This document shows, piece after piece, positions 35,941 through 44,015 of a stretch of DNA of 44,015 bases. The stretch is from Paludibacter sp. (GTDB taxonomy: Bacteria > Bacteroidota > Bacteroidia > Bacteroidales > Paludibacteraceae), in the NCBI GenBank assembly GCA_010365115.1, contig JAAFGX010000027.1, positions 1 through 44,015 of the forward strand. Direction: 5' to 3'. The notes beneath the pieces are model-generated. The model did not search any database and had not been told where the DNA came from. It saw only the letters and a program-made list of their open reading frames with translations. The translations under genes and the position numbers were made by a program. Numbering within the stretch: the first letter of the stretch is position 1; every line of letters starts with the position of its first letter.

Positions 35941-37620
35941 ATGAAAAATTTATTAATTAAATATGTATTTTTAATATCAGTTGCATTTCTGTTTTGTTTA
36001 TGCGAAGCAGATATTGATATTCATAATATTTCGAATGAAATAAGCATTCAGCCTTCAATTATTATACCTATTGGAACTGTTAAAATTGATATCTGGGATT
36101 TTTTGATTAATAATAAAATTGATGGATTTGCAGCCGATGAAGAAAATAATATATATTTTCAGGAAACCGATACTTCTGAGTTTAAATTCAAGAAAATCGA
36201 ATTAAACGTTAATCAAGCAGTACTTGTGAAAAGTATCAGTTTATATCCTGAAGGCGTTTTGAAAATATTGCCTTTTAGTGAATTTCCCGTAAAAACTGAT
36301 AAGGGTTTTATTGACTTAGGTTTCAATTCAAATACCAAAGTACAACGGATTGATAGTTTAGAAATTTCAAAAGCTTCTTTGAATTTTAAAATTTCTGAAT
36401 TTTCTTTAGAAAGATTAAAACCCTCGAATTTGCAAATAACCCTCCGATTTCCTGAAAAAACTATTCGTAAATTAGATGGTTCCTCTCCTGATATTATTTT
36501 TTCTCCAACAACTTTGGGAAATTCAACTAAGATTTTGATGTCAAATTTTGTGTTGAACACCAAAGATGAAGCTAAAGGCATTCCCGTTGAAATAAAAATA
36601 GCAGTGAAAACCGGATCTACATCATTAATTCTGGATGAAAATTCAACGATTACTTGTATGTTGAATTTCGATGAAATAGACTATAAGGTAGCATACGGAT
36701 ATTTTAAACCTGAAATTACTGATAATCAGATGATTCAAAAATTTATAAACTTAAATAAAATCCTTCCAAATGGCAGAATGAAATTTATCAATCCACAACT
36801 GGAATTAAGTGTTGCAAGCAATATTGGGTCGTATTTGAGTTTTAATATTGAATATATTAAAGCCATACGAATGGATAATACAACTGTAGAGCCTGTTTAT
36901 GCATGGTTTGATCAACACAGTTCAAATTCTATGATCGTAAATATGGAAGAAAAACCAAAATTTCCCGGAGAAGTAGTAACTAAATTAATGCCCACAATCA
37001 ATCAGAATTGGGGCGAGACAAATGCATTATTCGAAAGCGAAATTATGCCGGATGTCATCGAATACAAATTTTCGGTATCGGTGAATGAAGAATTAACCCG
37101 AAACGATCGCACACCACAGTTTATTACTTCTGATGCTATGATTAAAGCATTTTTGAAAACCATTATTCCAATGCAGTTTAACAAAGGAACATATTATGTT
37201 TTTGAAGGTAAATTTGATAATGTTTTTGACGAAGTGGATAAAGCACTTGATCGATTATCAAAAAATAATATTAATTCGAGTTCCCTGATTCTTGAAATAA
37301 AAAATGGACTTCCTGTGAAATCTAAATTTATTATTGAGGTTCTTGATTCTTTTGGTAATATTGTGCCTACTGATTTTATTAAAGTATATGATATTAACTC
37401 TGCTGAAGTCGATAAGGATGGTGTTGTTCAAACGGGCAGAGAATCGAACCAAATTGTATCTATTTCTGTTACAAAGGCACAACTTAAAATACTCCGGGGT
37501 GCAAAGACAATAACCTATAGAATTGTAATAGATAGCGAACAGGATGATTCTAAAATTCAGTTTACTAAATTAAACACTTTTGATTTAAAAGTAGGAATTT
37601 TAGTGAATGGAAGAATCTGA
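35941..37620 (+). CDS. Exported protein (probable lipoprotein), first member of a tandem pair
   Basis: A 559-residue secreted protein of no family I can name. The ATG at 35941 starts a signal peptide (MKNLLIKYVFLISVAFLFC). The CEADID just after it aligns with CVSDFD at the lipid site of the paralogue at 39618, so a lipid anchor is likely, although the lipobox FCLC is poor. The mature part is predicted to be mostly beta strands. It shares with the paralogue IIIPIGTVKI/LVLPIGEGSV near the start, the NPQLELSVASN/NPQLEVSAITN stretch in the middle, KNGLPVK near the end, and a related C-terminus (FDLKVGILVNG/FGVKLGLFVKG). It is followed after 30 bases by a DUF5723 barrel gene, forming a two-gene cassette. 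I infer that it works with that barrel at the outer membrane. Confidence 0.75.
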   Translation: MKNLLIKYVFLISVAFLFCLCEADIDIHNISNEISIQPSIIIPIGTVKIDIWDFLINNKIDGFAADEENNIYFQETDTSEFKFKKIELNVNQAVLVKSISLYPEGVLKILPFSEFPVKTDKGFIDLGFNSNTKVQRIDSLEISKASLNFKISEFSLERLKPSNLQITLRFPEKTIRKLDGSSPDIIFSPTTLGNSTKILMSNFVLNTKDEAKGIPVEIKIAVKTGSTSLILDENSTITCMLNFDEIDYKVAYGYFKPEITDNQMIQKFINLNKILPNGRMKFINPQLELSVASNIGSYLSFNIEYIKAIRMDNTTVEPVYAWFDQHSSNSMIVNMEEKPKFPGEVVTKLMPTINQNWGETNALFESEIMPDVIEYKFSVSVNEELTRNDRTPQFITSDAMIKAFLKTIIPMQFNKGTYYVFEGKFDNVFDEVDKALDRLSKNNINSSSLILEIKNGLPVKSKFIIEVLDSFGNIVPTDFIKVYDINSAEVDKDGVVQTGRESNQIVSISVTKAQLKILRGAKTITYRIVIDSEQDDSKIQFTKLNTFDLKVGILVNGRI

Positions 37621-37650
37621 GTTTGATATGAACAACAGAAAAATTGAATA

Positions 37651-39294
37651 ATGAAGCAATTAAAATTACAATTGTTTTTTTTATACCTGATAAGTGGAAA
37701 TTCACTTAATTTATATGCACAGCAGCCTAATACATTGTATTTTCTGGAAACCTCCACTGTGCGACATAAATTAAATCCGTCCTTTCAACCAGCAAATGAT
37801 TTTTATCTGAGTTTTCCAGTTATTGGTTATACTGAGTTTAATATTGGCAATAACTCGGTTACGTTGAAAGATATTGTATATAACCAAAATGGAAAAACGA
37901 TAACGTTTTTAAATGATTCTCTCAGCATCGATCGATTTTATAAAACGTTGAAAAACAACACAGTTCTAAGAGCTAATCTACAATCAAATCTTTTAGATTT
38001 TGGTTTTCACTATAAATCTTCTTACCTTACTTTTTCCCTGACAGAAAGGTTGGATGGAACGCTTAGCATTCCAAAAGATGTTTTTAAACTATCGTTTTAC
38101 GGAACTCGCGATATATATTATAATTCATTCAATTTTACAAATCTTAAAACAGATTTCACTGCATATACCGAGGCTGCATTTGGACTTGCTAAGGATGTAA
38201 CCGAAAAATGGTCGATAGGTGGTAAATTTAAAATACTGTTTGGTCACGCTAATTTATCAAATACAAATAGAAATTTCACTATTAATGCAGGATTGTCAAA
38301 ATGGGTATTGCAAGGTGAAGGTTCAGTTAACTATTCAAGTCCTGTACAGTTAAATATTGGAGATAATTTTCAATCATCTTCTTACTCAAATCCCCCAAGA
38401 CTTATTGATTGGTTAAAACCTTCCGGAATGGGTATTGGAGTTGATTTGGGTATTGATTATCATTTGAACGAAAATATAAACTTATCAGCCGCTATTCTCG
38501 ATTTGGGTTTTATTCATTGGAATATAAATACTATTAACTTACGGTATAAGGTTGATTATACTTACAATGGAATTACAAAGTTAAATAGTAATTCAACTCT
38601 TAGTACTTATAATGAGGTGTATAATCAACTTATTTTTGGAAATTTATTAATCGACTCCGTGTCAATGGCTTTTAACGGTTCAACCACAAAGAGTAAATCA
38701 AACGACACCTATAGTACTGGTACAACTGCAAAGTTAAATTTAGGATTTGAGTACAATTTACTAGAACATAAAGTAGGATTTGGATTTCTATCACATACAC
38801 AGTTTTTTAAAAATACATTCACCGAGGAAATAACCACTTCAGTCAATATTCGACCAAATAAATGGTTAAATGCATCATTGAGTTATTCGCTTTTTAACGG
38901 AACATTGTCTACTTTTGGAGCTGGCATTGGTTTTAAATTTGGAATCGTAAATTATTTTGCCACAGCAGATTATATATATTTTCATAAAATTAGCTTCCCG
39001 CTTACTGATATAAATTCCCGTTTTCCCGATTGGAATATTCCTATCCCCTATAATTCCAGAGTGTTTAACTTTTCGACGGGACTGAGTTTCGTATTTGACC
39101 ACCCGATAAACGTTCAGAAATATCGCAGATCAGATATAATTGAAAAAAATAAAGGTTTGAAAACCAAAAGAAAACCCATGATAAAAGATTCGCGAAATGG
39201 TTATATTAAATCAGATAATACTAATTTTTTAAAATCCAAAAAGGGTCTTCAACAAACAAAACCAAGTAATGATTGTCGTTGTGAAACAAATTGA
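37651..39294 (+). CDS. DUF5723-type outer-membrane beta-barrel protein, cassette 1
   Basis: A 547-residue outer-membrane protein. A signal peptide (LQLFFLYLISGNSLNLYAQ) precedes QPNTLYFLETSTVRHKLNPS, the typical start of DUF5723 proteins. The rest is a series of alternating amphipathic strands with aromatic ends and glycine turns, as in FadL/PorV-like barrels. It aligns over its whole barrel with the protein at 41357 (NTLYFMENLPVRNSLNPAFQ; LKPSGMGIGVDLGIDYHLNE here). Unlike that one it lacks the calcium repeats and OmpA domain. It ends in a basic tail of about 55 residues (RRSDIIEKNKGLKTKRKP) and closes with CRCETN. It follows its exported partner by 30 bases. Function unknown; a channel or assembly factor is inferred. 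Confidence 0.82.
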   Translation: MKQLKLQLFFLYLISGNSLNLYAQQPNTLYFLETSTVRHKLNPSFQPANDFYLSFPVIGYTEFNIGNNSVTLKDIVYNQNGKTITFLNDSLSIDRFYKTLKNNTVLRANLQSNLLDFGFHYKSSYLTFSLTERLDGTLSIPKDVFKLSFYGTRDIYYNSFNFTNLKTDFTAYTEAAFGLAKDVTEKWSIGGKFKILFGHANLSNTNRNFTINAGLSKWVLQGEGSVNYSSPVQLNIGDNFQSSSYSNPPRLIDWLKPSGMGIGVDLGIDYHLNENINLSAAILDLGFIHWNINTINLRYKVDYTYNGITKLNSNSTLSTYNEVYNQLIFGNLLIDSVSMAFNGSTTKSKSNDTYSTGTTAKLNLGFEYNLLEHKVGFGFLSHTQFFKNTFTEEITTSVNIRPNKWLNASLSYSLFNGTLSTFGAGIGFKFGIVNYFATADYIYFHKISFPLTDINSRFPDWNIPIPYNSRVFNFSTGLSFVFDHPINVQKYRRSDIIEKNKGLKTKRKPMIKDSRNGYIKSDNTNFLKSKKGLQQTKPSNDCRCETN

Positions 39295-39617
39295 TTTGAT
39301 TGATTTTTTTTTAATTGTAAAAAGGAAACAATTAAATTAAAAATTCGTTATCTTTGACCCTTCATTCACAATACATAACCTGATAAATTTGCATTTTTCA
39401 ATGCAATATTAAATTTCAAATCACATTAAGTATTACGTGTAGTAATAAAACTATAAGTGGTTTAATTGTTAGATATTCAATAGTATAAAAGAATTATATT
39501 GTGTTGTGATGAAAGAAAGTTTTAAGGGTGAAATTACATTTATCAATTAATTCAGTTTTAAAATACAATATTTTACTATTATAATCAGTAAATATTTTAC
39601 AATAACTCCAACAATAA
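39295..39617. other. Gene-free spacer between the two surface cassettes
   Basis: An AT-rich stretch of 323 bases. A weak AT hairpin (TTTAATTGT at 39310-39318 with ACAATTAAA at 39328-39336) lies just after the stop at 39294, and a candidate -7 box lies at 39349-39356. Nothing else is visible in it. Confidence 0.5.
39349..39356 (+). promoter_or_regulatory. Candidate -7 box (TATCTTTG) before cassette 2
   Basis: TATCTTTG matches TAnnTTTG. It would give a long leader of about 255 bases before the ATG at 39618, and the -33 region is poor. If used, the second cassette has its own promoter and an unusually long 5' leader. Confidence 0.35.
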
Positions 39618-41345
39618 ATGAAACAAAAACACTTTTTACCACTTATATCGATATTCTTATTCATTTCTACATCATGTGTTTCCGATTTTGATTTACTAAA
39701 TACTTCCACAGATATTATGATAGATGAATCCCTCGTACTTCCAATAGGCGAGGGGAGTGTGACTATAGAAGATCTTCTGAATAAGTTTGGTTTGCCTGAG
39801 AATTTTGATACTACCGGTAACAAAATAACATATAATCAATCGTTTACGTTTCCATATACGTATGATAAACTGAATTTGGCGGATACAATTAAACCATTTT
39901 CTAAAATTATTATACTATCACCTGACACAGTCATTATACCTGCATTTTTTCCTATTATTTTACCACCTTATGATGCAACAGTTGAATTACCTATTAACAG
40001 CAGTTCGGTAACTGATGAGCGCGTTGATAGTGCAATAATCAATTCAGCTAAGATGAAAGTAGATTTCGATGTTTCACCCGATTTAAAAGGCATTCCTGCT
40101 ACAGCTTTCAGAATTGTATTCGATTTTCCAGATGATATGATTCGAATAAATAGTGGAATAAAGCCATCTTTCAAACCTGTTGCTTATGGACAGGTAGGTT
40201 ATATAAATATTGGAAAATTATCTGTAATGTTGAATGGAGCAAATATAATTCCTTTCAAAATAAATATATTTGTTGAAACTCAAAACACAAATATAATTAT
40301 ATCTCCAACTTCGAACGTGATACTAAATATGAAATTTGAAGATATGAATTATTCTATTGTATACGGATTATTTAAACTTAATGCCGAATCTTCTGAAAAG
40401 TATGAATTGCCATTTGACTATAAAAGTTATATGCCAAATTCGTTTTTAAGATTAGCGAATCCTCAATTAGAAGTTTCTGCCATCACAAATGTCGGCATGA
40501 ATTTCAATATTAAGATTGATTATTTTAAAGCATATAATAAATTGACACCAGATAAAGTATTTGAGGCAATGTTCAAAGATCCTGTATCTCAAACTAAAAA
40601 TAGATATTTAACAGAGGTATTTGAAGGTCCTACAGTTGTAGGCAACTCAGTAATTAAAATTTTCAATAATTTTGACTCAATAAACGGAGATATAGATCAT
40701 TTTTTTGATAATAATCCCTATCCTAATGTGATGGATTATAAAATTTCAGTAGCTACAAATATTAATCGAAATTCAAATTATTTTACTGCCGACAATAATT
40801 TGAAAGTTAATTTGAAAGTCATTATTCCATTACAATTTAAAAGTGGAAGCAAGTTTACCATGACCGATACTATTAAGAATTTGAATATTGGAACTATGTT
40901 AGATAATGTGGATTCAGCTGTATTGGTTTTGAAAATTAAAAACGGATTGCCTGTAAAAGCAAAATATAGAATGACATACTGGAAATCTGATTTGCCAAAA
41001 GATACAATTGCTGCTATTGGCGGATCAATTTCAACAATAACTGATATTTCTAATTTCGGTAATATAACAAGTCAATACATATTGAATTCTCCTACCCTGA
41101 AACCTGATGGAACTGTAGATCAAGTAGTACCTCAACTCATTAAAATAATGATAAATAAAGAGCAGATTGATGCATTGAAACTATCAAAATATATTATTTA
41201 TTCACTTGATTTAGAAAGTGATGAAAAAGATATTAATGGGGTCATGACTTCAAATCCGATAAACTTTACAACTAAAAATAGTTTTGGTGTAAAACTTGGA
41301 CTTTTTGTGAAAGGGAGTGGTATTGTAAATCCATTTAATAATTAA
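39618..41345 (+). CDS. Probable lipoprotein, second member of the tandem pair
   Basis: A 575-residue exported protein, paralogous to the one at 35941. The signal peptide MKQKHFLPLISIFLFISTSC ends in a lipobox of the Bacteroidota kind (ISTSC). The next residues VSDFD put acids at positions +3 and +5, which in this phylum can direct lipoproteins to the cell surface. The mature chain is predicted to be mainly beta. Shared stretches with the paralogue include LVLPIGEGSVTIEDLL, NPQLEVSAITN, VVIPLQFKSG-like text (VIIPLQFKSGSKF), KIKNGLPVKAKY and FGVKLGLFVKG. The stop is 11 bases before the TTG start of the barrel-OmpA gene, so the two are co-translated. Function is unknown. A surface partner or cargo of the barrel is inferred. 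Confidence 0.8.
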   Translation: MKQKHFLPLISIFLFISTSCVSDFDLLNTSTDIMIDESLVLPIGEGSVTIEDLLNKFGLPENFDTTGNKITYNQSFTFPYTYDKLNLADTIKPFSKIIILSPDTVIIPAFFPIILPPYDATVELPINSSSVTDERVDSAIINSAKMKVDFDVSPDLKGIPATAFRIVFDFPDDMIRINSGIKPSFKPVAYGQVGYINIGKLSVMLNGANIIPFKINIFVETQNTNIIISPTSNVILNMKFEDMNYSIVYGLFKLNAESSEKYELPFDYKSYMPNSFLRLANPQLEVSAITNVGMNFNIKIDYFKAYNKLTPDKVFEAMFKDPVSQTKNRYLTEVFEGPTVVGNSVIKIFNNFDSINGDIDHFFDNNPYPNVMDYKISVATNINRNSNYFTADNNLKVNLKVIIPLQFKSGSKFTMTDTIKNLNIGTMLDNVDSAVLVLKIKNGLPVKAKYRMTYWKSDLPKDTIAAIGGSISTITDISNFGNITSQYILNSPTLKPDGTVDQVVPQLIKIMINKEQIDALKLSKYIIYSLDLESDEKDINGVMTSNPINFTTKNSFGVKLGLFVKGSGIVNPFNN

Positions 41346-41356
41346 ATTTTCCGATT

Positions 41357-43774
41357 TTGAAAAGAAACATAAGATTCAAATATATCCTATTCATCTATTT
41401 CGTTTTTTCGACGGGTTTTTTGTCATCGCAACAGGTTAATACCCTTTATTTTATGGAAAACCTGCCGGTTAGGAATTCCTTAAATCCAGCATTTCAGCCT
41501 CTGAGTAATTTCTATTTGGGATTTCCGGTTCTTGGTTATTCACAATTCAATTTGGGGAATAATTCAATTACACTGCAAGATGTGGTTTATAATGATGCTA
41601 ATGGAAATCCAATAACCTTTTTACATCCAAATGGAAATAAACGGAACTTCTATAATGCTTTGAAACCAACAACCGGAATTAATGCCGATTTTCAGGTAAA
41701 TTTGCTGGAATTCGGATTTCGAACCGGTAAATCGTATTGGAACTTTTCGTTAAAGGAAAAAATAGACGGACAAATAGGAATCCCTTCGGATATTTTGAAA
41801 CTTTTGTTCTTTGGAACTCCCGAGCTGGAAAACAATTTCTTTGATTTCAGGCCGTTGGGTTTGCAGGCCACTGCCTATACAGAAGCCGGTTTAGGTTTTT
41901 CGAGAGTGCTTAACGACAAATTGACGGTAGGAGCAAAATTGAAACTTTTATACGGAAACGCAAATGTTTCGGCAGTGAATGAAAACTTTACATTAAATGC
42001 TGGCATTGAGGAATGGGCTTTAAAAGGAAACGGGTCGATTAATTATTCGTCGCCAATTGATTTGAATGGAAATAGCTTTCAAACTTTTGATCTGGCACTT
42101 CCAACTTCGATACTCGATTATGTAAAACCATCGGGTTTGGGTGCTGGCTTTGATTTGGGGTTCACGTATAAACCAATAAAGAACCTGACACTTTCGGCAG
42201 CACTTACCGATTTTGGAATGATTCGCTGGAATAAAAATTTGAAAAAGATTGGTTTTGAAGTCGATTATAAATTTACAGGTTTAGATAGTTTGAATATCAA
42301 TTCCAATACAAATTTCAATACAATTGCCGACTCGCTGTTTAGCTCCATTCAAAGTTCCTTCAAAGATAGTGTTGAAACACTTTCCACTGCTTACAATACA
42401 AATACTTCGCCCAAAATAAACGTTGGTGTGGAATATAGTTTATTGAACAATAAATTAAGTCTGGGACTTCTGTCGAGAACTCTATTTCAAAACAAAACGC
42501 CCTTTCAGGAATTTACTGCATCTATTAACGGACGACCCGTCAACTGGTTTAATATGTCGCTTTCTTATTCAATTCTGAACGGTAGAATGAGCAATATCGG
42601 TGCCGGAATTGGACTACGGACAGGTTTTATTCATTGGTTTGTTTCTGCTGATTATATTCCGTTGTATTACATACCACTTCAACTGAATCAAATCAATTCT
42701 GATTTTCCGATTTTTAATGCCTTAATTCCTTCTAAAACTTCAGGTTTCAATGTCGCATTTGGTGTAAATCTTGTACTTGGGAACAGAAAAGATACCGATA
42801 AAGATGGGGTTGTAGATAGAAAAGATAAATGTCCGGATACTCCGTTAGAAGTAAAAGTTGATAAGAAAGGTTGTCCTATTGATAGCGATGGTGATGGTGT
42901 ACCTGATAATCTTGATAAATGTGCCAGCACGCCTAAGGCAGCTTACGCTAAAATTGATAAAAACGGTTGTCCACTTGATGATGATAGAGATGGTGTGCCT
43001 GATTATCTGGATAAATGTCCAAATACTCCATTGATAGCCAGAGGTTTTGTTGATATCAATGGATGCGAACTTGATTCTGATAAAGATGGTGTATTTGATT
43101 ATTTGGATAAATGTCCTGATACGATGGTTGGAATGAAAGTTGATTCCATTGGTTGCCAGATAGATACTGATGGTGATGGCGTGTTAGATCATCTTGATTT
43201 GTGTCCAGAAACTCCTTTGCTTGCTCGCAGAATGATTGACAAAAATGGCTGTCCGATCGATACTGATGGTGATGGCATTCCAGATTATCTTGATAAATGT
43301 CCAACTGTGAAGGGCATTGCATCTAATAATGGATGCGAAGAGGTAAAAGCCAAAATAAAACCTTTGATTAAGCCGGTTGAAGTGAAGCCAGTAATAAATC
43401 AGGAATTGAAATCATTGTTCCAGAAGGCTTTACAAGGAATTCAATTTGAATCGGGAAACAGTCTGATTTTGCCACGTTCAAATAAGATATTAAATCAAAT
43501 TGCAGGAGTATTAATCGCAAATCCAACTTATTTAATTGAAGTTCGAGGTTTTACTGATAATGTTGGCAATTCTAAAACAAATTTAATCCTGTCAAGTAAA
43601 CGTGCAATTGCAGTAAAAAAATACCTTGTCAGAAAAGGTGTTGAAGAAAGCAGAATAAATACTAATGGATATGGAGATACATTGCCAGTTGCAACGAATA
43701 AAACTGCAATTGGACGAAGTATAAATCGTAGGGTCGAATTTATAGTTTCATACGTAGAAATTACTTTTGATTAA
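41357..43774 (+). CDS. DUF5723 barrel fused to thrombospondin type 3 repeats and OmpA domain
   Basis: An 805-residue outer-membrane protein. It starts at a TTG: the signal peptide (FKYILFIYFVFSTGFLSS) lies between this codon and the first in-frame ATG, which would remove it. Residues 25-478 are a DUF5723 barrel. From 479 to about 660 come six calcium-binding thrombospondin type 3 repeats, each with a DxDxDG motif (DTDKDG, DSDGDG, DDDRDG, DSDKDG, DTDGDG, DTDGDG). From about 675 an OmpA-like domain follows, with the peptidoglycan contacts Asp734 (GFTDNVG) and the arginine pair in NRRVEF. This plan is a barrel in the outer membrane, a rigid calcium-loaded stalk in the periplasm, and a clamp on the cell wall. 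It is paired with the lipoprotein upstream and ends before a hairpin terminator. Confidence 0.9.
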   Translation: MKRNIRFKYILFIYFVFSTGFLSSQQVNTLYFMENLPVRNSLNPAFQPLSNFYLGFPVLGYSQFNLGNNSITLQDVVYNDANGNPITFLHPNGNKRNFYNALKPTTGINADFQVNLLEFGFRTGKSYWNFSLKEKIDGQIGIPSDILKLLFFGTPELENNFFDFRPLGLQATAYTEAGLGFSRVLNDKLTVGAKLKLLYGNANVSAVNENFTLNAGIEEWALKGNGSINYSSPIDLNGNSFQTFDLALPTSILDYVKPSGLGAGFDLGFTYKPIKNLTLSAALTDFGMIRWNKNLKKIGFEVDYKFTGLDSLNINSNTNFNTIADSLFSSIQSSFKDSVETLSTAYNTNTSPKINVGVEYSLLNNKLSLGLLSRTLFQNKTPFQEFTASINGRPVNWFNMSLSYSILNGRMSNIGAGIGLRTGFIHWFVSADYIPLYYIPLQLNQINSDFPIFNALIPSKTSGFNVAFGVNLVLGNRKDTDKDGVVDRKDKCPDTPLEVKVDKKGCPIDSDGDGVPDNLDKCASTPKAAYAKIDKNGCPLDDDRDGVPDYLDKCPNTPLIARGFVDINGCELDSDKDGVFDYLDKCPDTMVGMKVDSIGCQIDTDGDGVLDHLDLCPETPLLARRMIDKNGCPIDTDGDGIPDYLDKCPTVKGIASNNGCEEVKAKIKPLIKPVEVKPVINQELKSLFQKALQGIQFESGNSLILPRSNKILNQIAGVLIANPTYLIEVRGFTDNVGNSKTNLILSSKRAIAVKKYLVRKGVEESRINTNGYGDTLPVATNKTAIGRSINRRVEFIVSYVEITFD

Positions 43775-43797
43775 ATAGAAATTATTTTAGAAAATGA

Positions 43798-43834
43798 AAC
43801 TGCTGCGAATTAACTTTGTGGCAGTTTTTTTTTT
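43798..43834 (+). terminator. Rho-independent terminator of cassette 2
   Basis: Arms 43798-43809 and 43815-43826 pair over 12 positions (AACTGC/GCAGTT perfect, then three G-T wobbles among six), followed by a run of Ts to 43834. It starts 24 bases after the stop. Confidence 0.75.
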
Positions 43835-43866
43835 AAATAAATGACTGAATTTATAACAGAAGATTC

Positions 43867-44006
43867 TAATACCGATTGCACAAAGAATATAGTCCAATTT
43901 CGACCCTGCCTGCCGCAGGCAAGTTCGTCTTATGGAACATCCCGTGTAACGGGATTGTCCAATTTGTTTGTAAGCCTTCCGCAAGCGGAATTTGCAATCG
44001 GCATTA
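43867..44006. repeat. Dispersed hairpin-rich repeat, copy 2 (140 bp, inverted ends)
   Basis: The ends TAATACCGATTGCA (43867-43880) and TGCAATCGGCATTA (43993-44006) are inverted copies with one mismatch. Inside are three perfect hairpins: GCCTGC/GCAGGC at 43908-43920, ATCCCGT/ACGGGAT at 43939-43955, and TTCCGC/GCGGAA at 43977-43990. Its first 33 bases match 25128-25160 on the other strand with one difference, and the CGACCCTGCCTGC core follows in both copies. No protein is encoded. This is a REP/MITE-type non-coding repeat. Confidence 0.8.
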
Positions 44007-44015
44007 ACAACAGTA

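Noticed and set aside
43056..43322. 88-codon antisense frame inside the calcium-repeat region
   Set aside because: Product of the repetitive coding strand; no independent support.
42791..43338. Repetitive DNA that might suggest a CRISPR or satellite
   Set aside because: The repeats are in frame and encode DxDxDG thrombospondin type 3 units; spacing and sequence vary as in protein repeats.
43787..43984. Minus-strand frame at the right edge
   Set aside because: It overlaps the terminator and the hairpin repeat; repeat DNA explains it.

Overview
The window looks like a chromosomal segment from a member of the Bacteroidota, most likely Bacteroidales. The grounds are an AT-rich sequence, start sites preceded by A/T-rich leaders instead of strong GGAGG boxes, several promoters of the Bacteroidota type (TTTG/TTG, a 19-22 base spacer, then TAnnTTTG), and gene families typical of that phylum: DUF5723 barrels, a long alpha-2-macroglobulin, an FHS sugar permease, a PEP/pyruvate-binding protein with receiver domains, and an S9B peptidase. 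No rRNA or tRNA is present to fix the genus. Twenty-two intact genes and one possible gene remnant are annotated.

Layout. 1-1089 is a long gene-free stretch full of inverted repeats, including a 281-bp element with terminal inverted repeats and a perfect 60-bp palindrome. 1090-7002 encodes a large exported alpha-2-macroglobulin-like protein that lacks the thioester motif. It converges on a POT-family peptide transporter (7071-8861, minus), with a shared hairpin terminator between them. 9038-12001 (minus) is a PEP/pyruvate-binding ATP-grasp protein with two N-terminal receiver-like domains. Diverging from it is an efflux operon, 12361-19664: cupin, TetR, a four-helix membrane protein, TolC, HlyD, RND pump, and a second, short TetR. 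A promoter followed by a TetR-like operator sits in front of the cupin gene.

20414-24784 is a single gene fusing the small (CarA) and large (CarB) subunits of carbamoyl-phosphate synthase. It has its own promoter and terminator. On the minus strand follow a sugar uptake and phosphorylation pair (FHS permease 26378-27646, ROK kinase 25305-26261) and a DPP-IV-like S9 peptidase (27822-29996). A patatin-like lipase (30222-31079, plus) converges on a two-gene unit: a single-chain Eco57I/type IIG-like restriction-modification enzyme (31295-34264, minus) and a translationally coupled 71-residue helical protein. A RecD-like helicase (34417-35820, plus) diverges from the restriction gene.

The last 8 kb (35941-43774) holds two tandem cassettes, each a large exported or lipidated protein followed by a DUF5723 outer-membrane barrel. 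In the second cassette the barrel is extended by six thrombospondin type 3 repeats and an OmpA-like peptidoglycan-binding domain. This duplicated cell-surface module is the best candidate here for an undescribed system. A 140-bp hairpin-rich repeat at 43867-44006 shares sequence with a second copy downstream of the carbamoyl-phosphate synthase gene.
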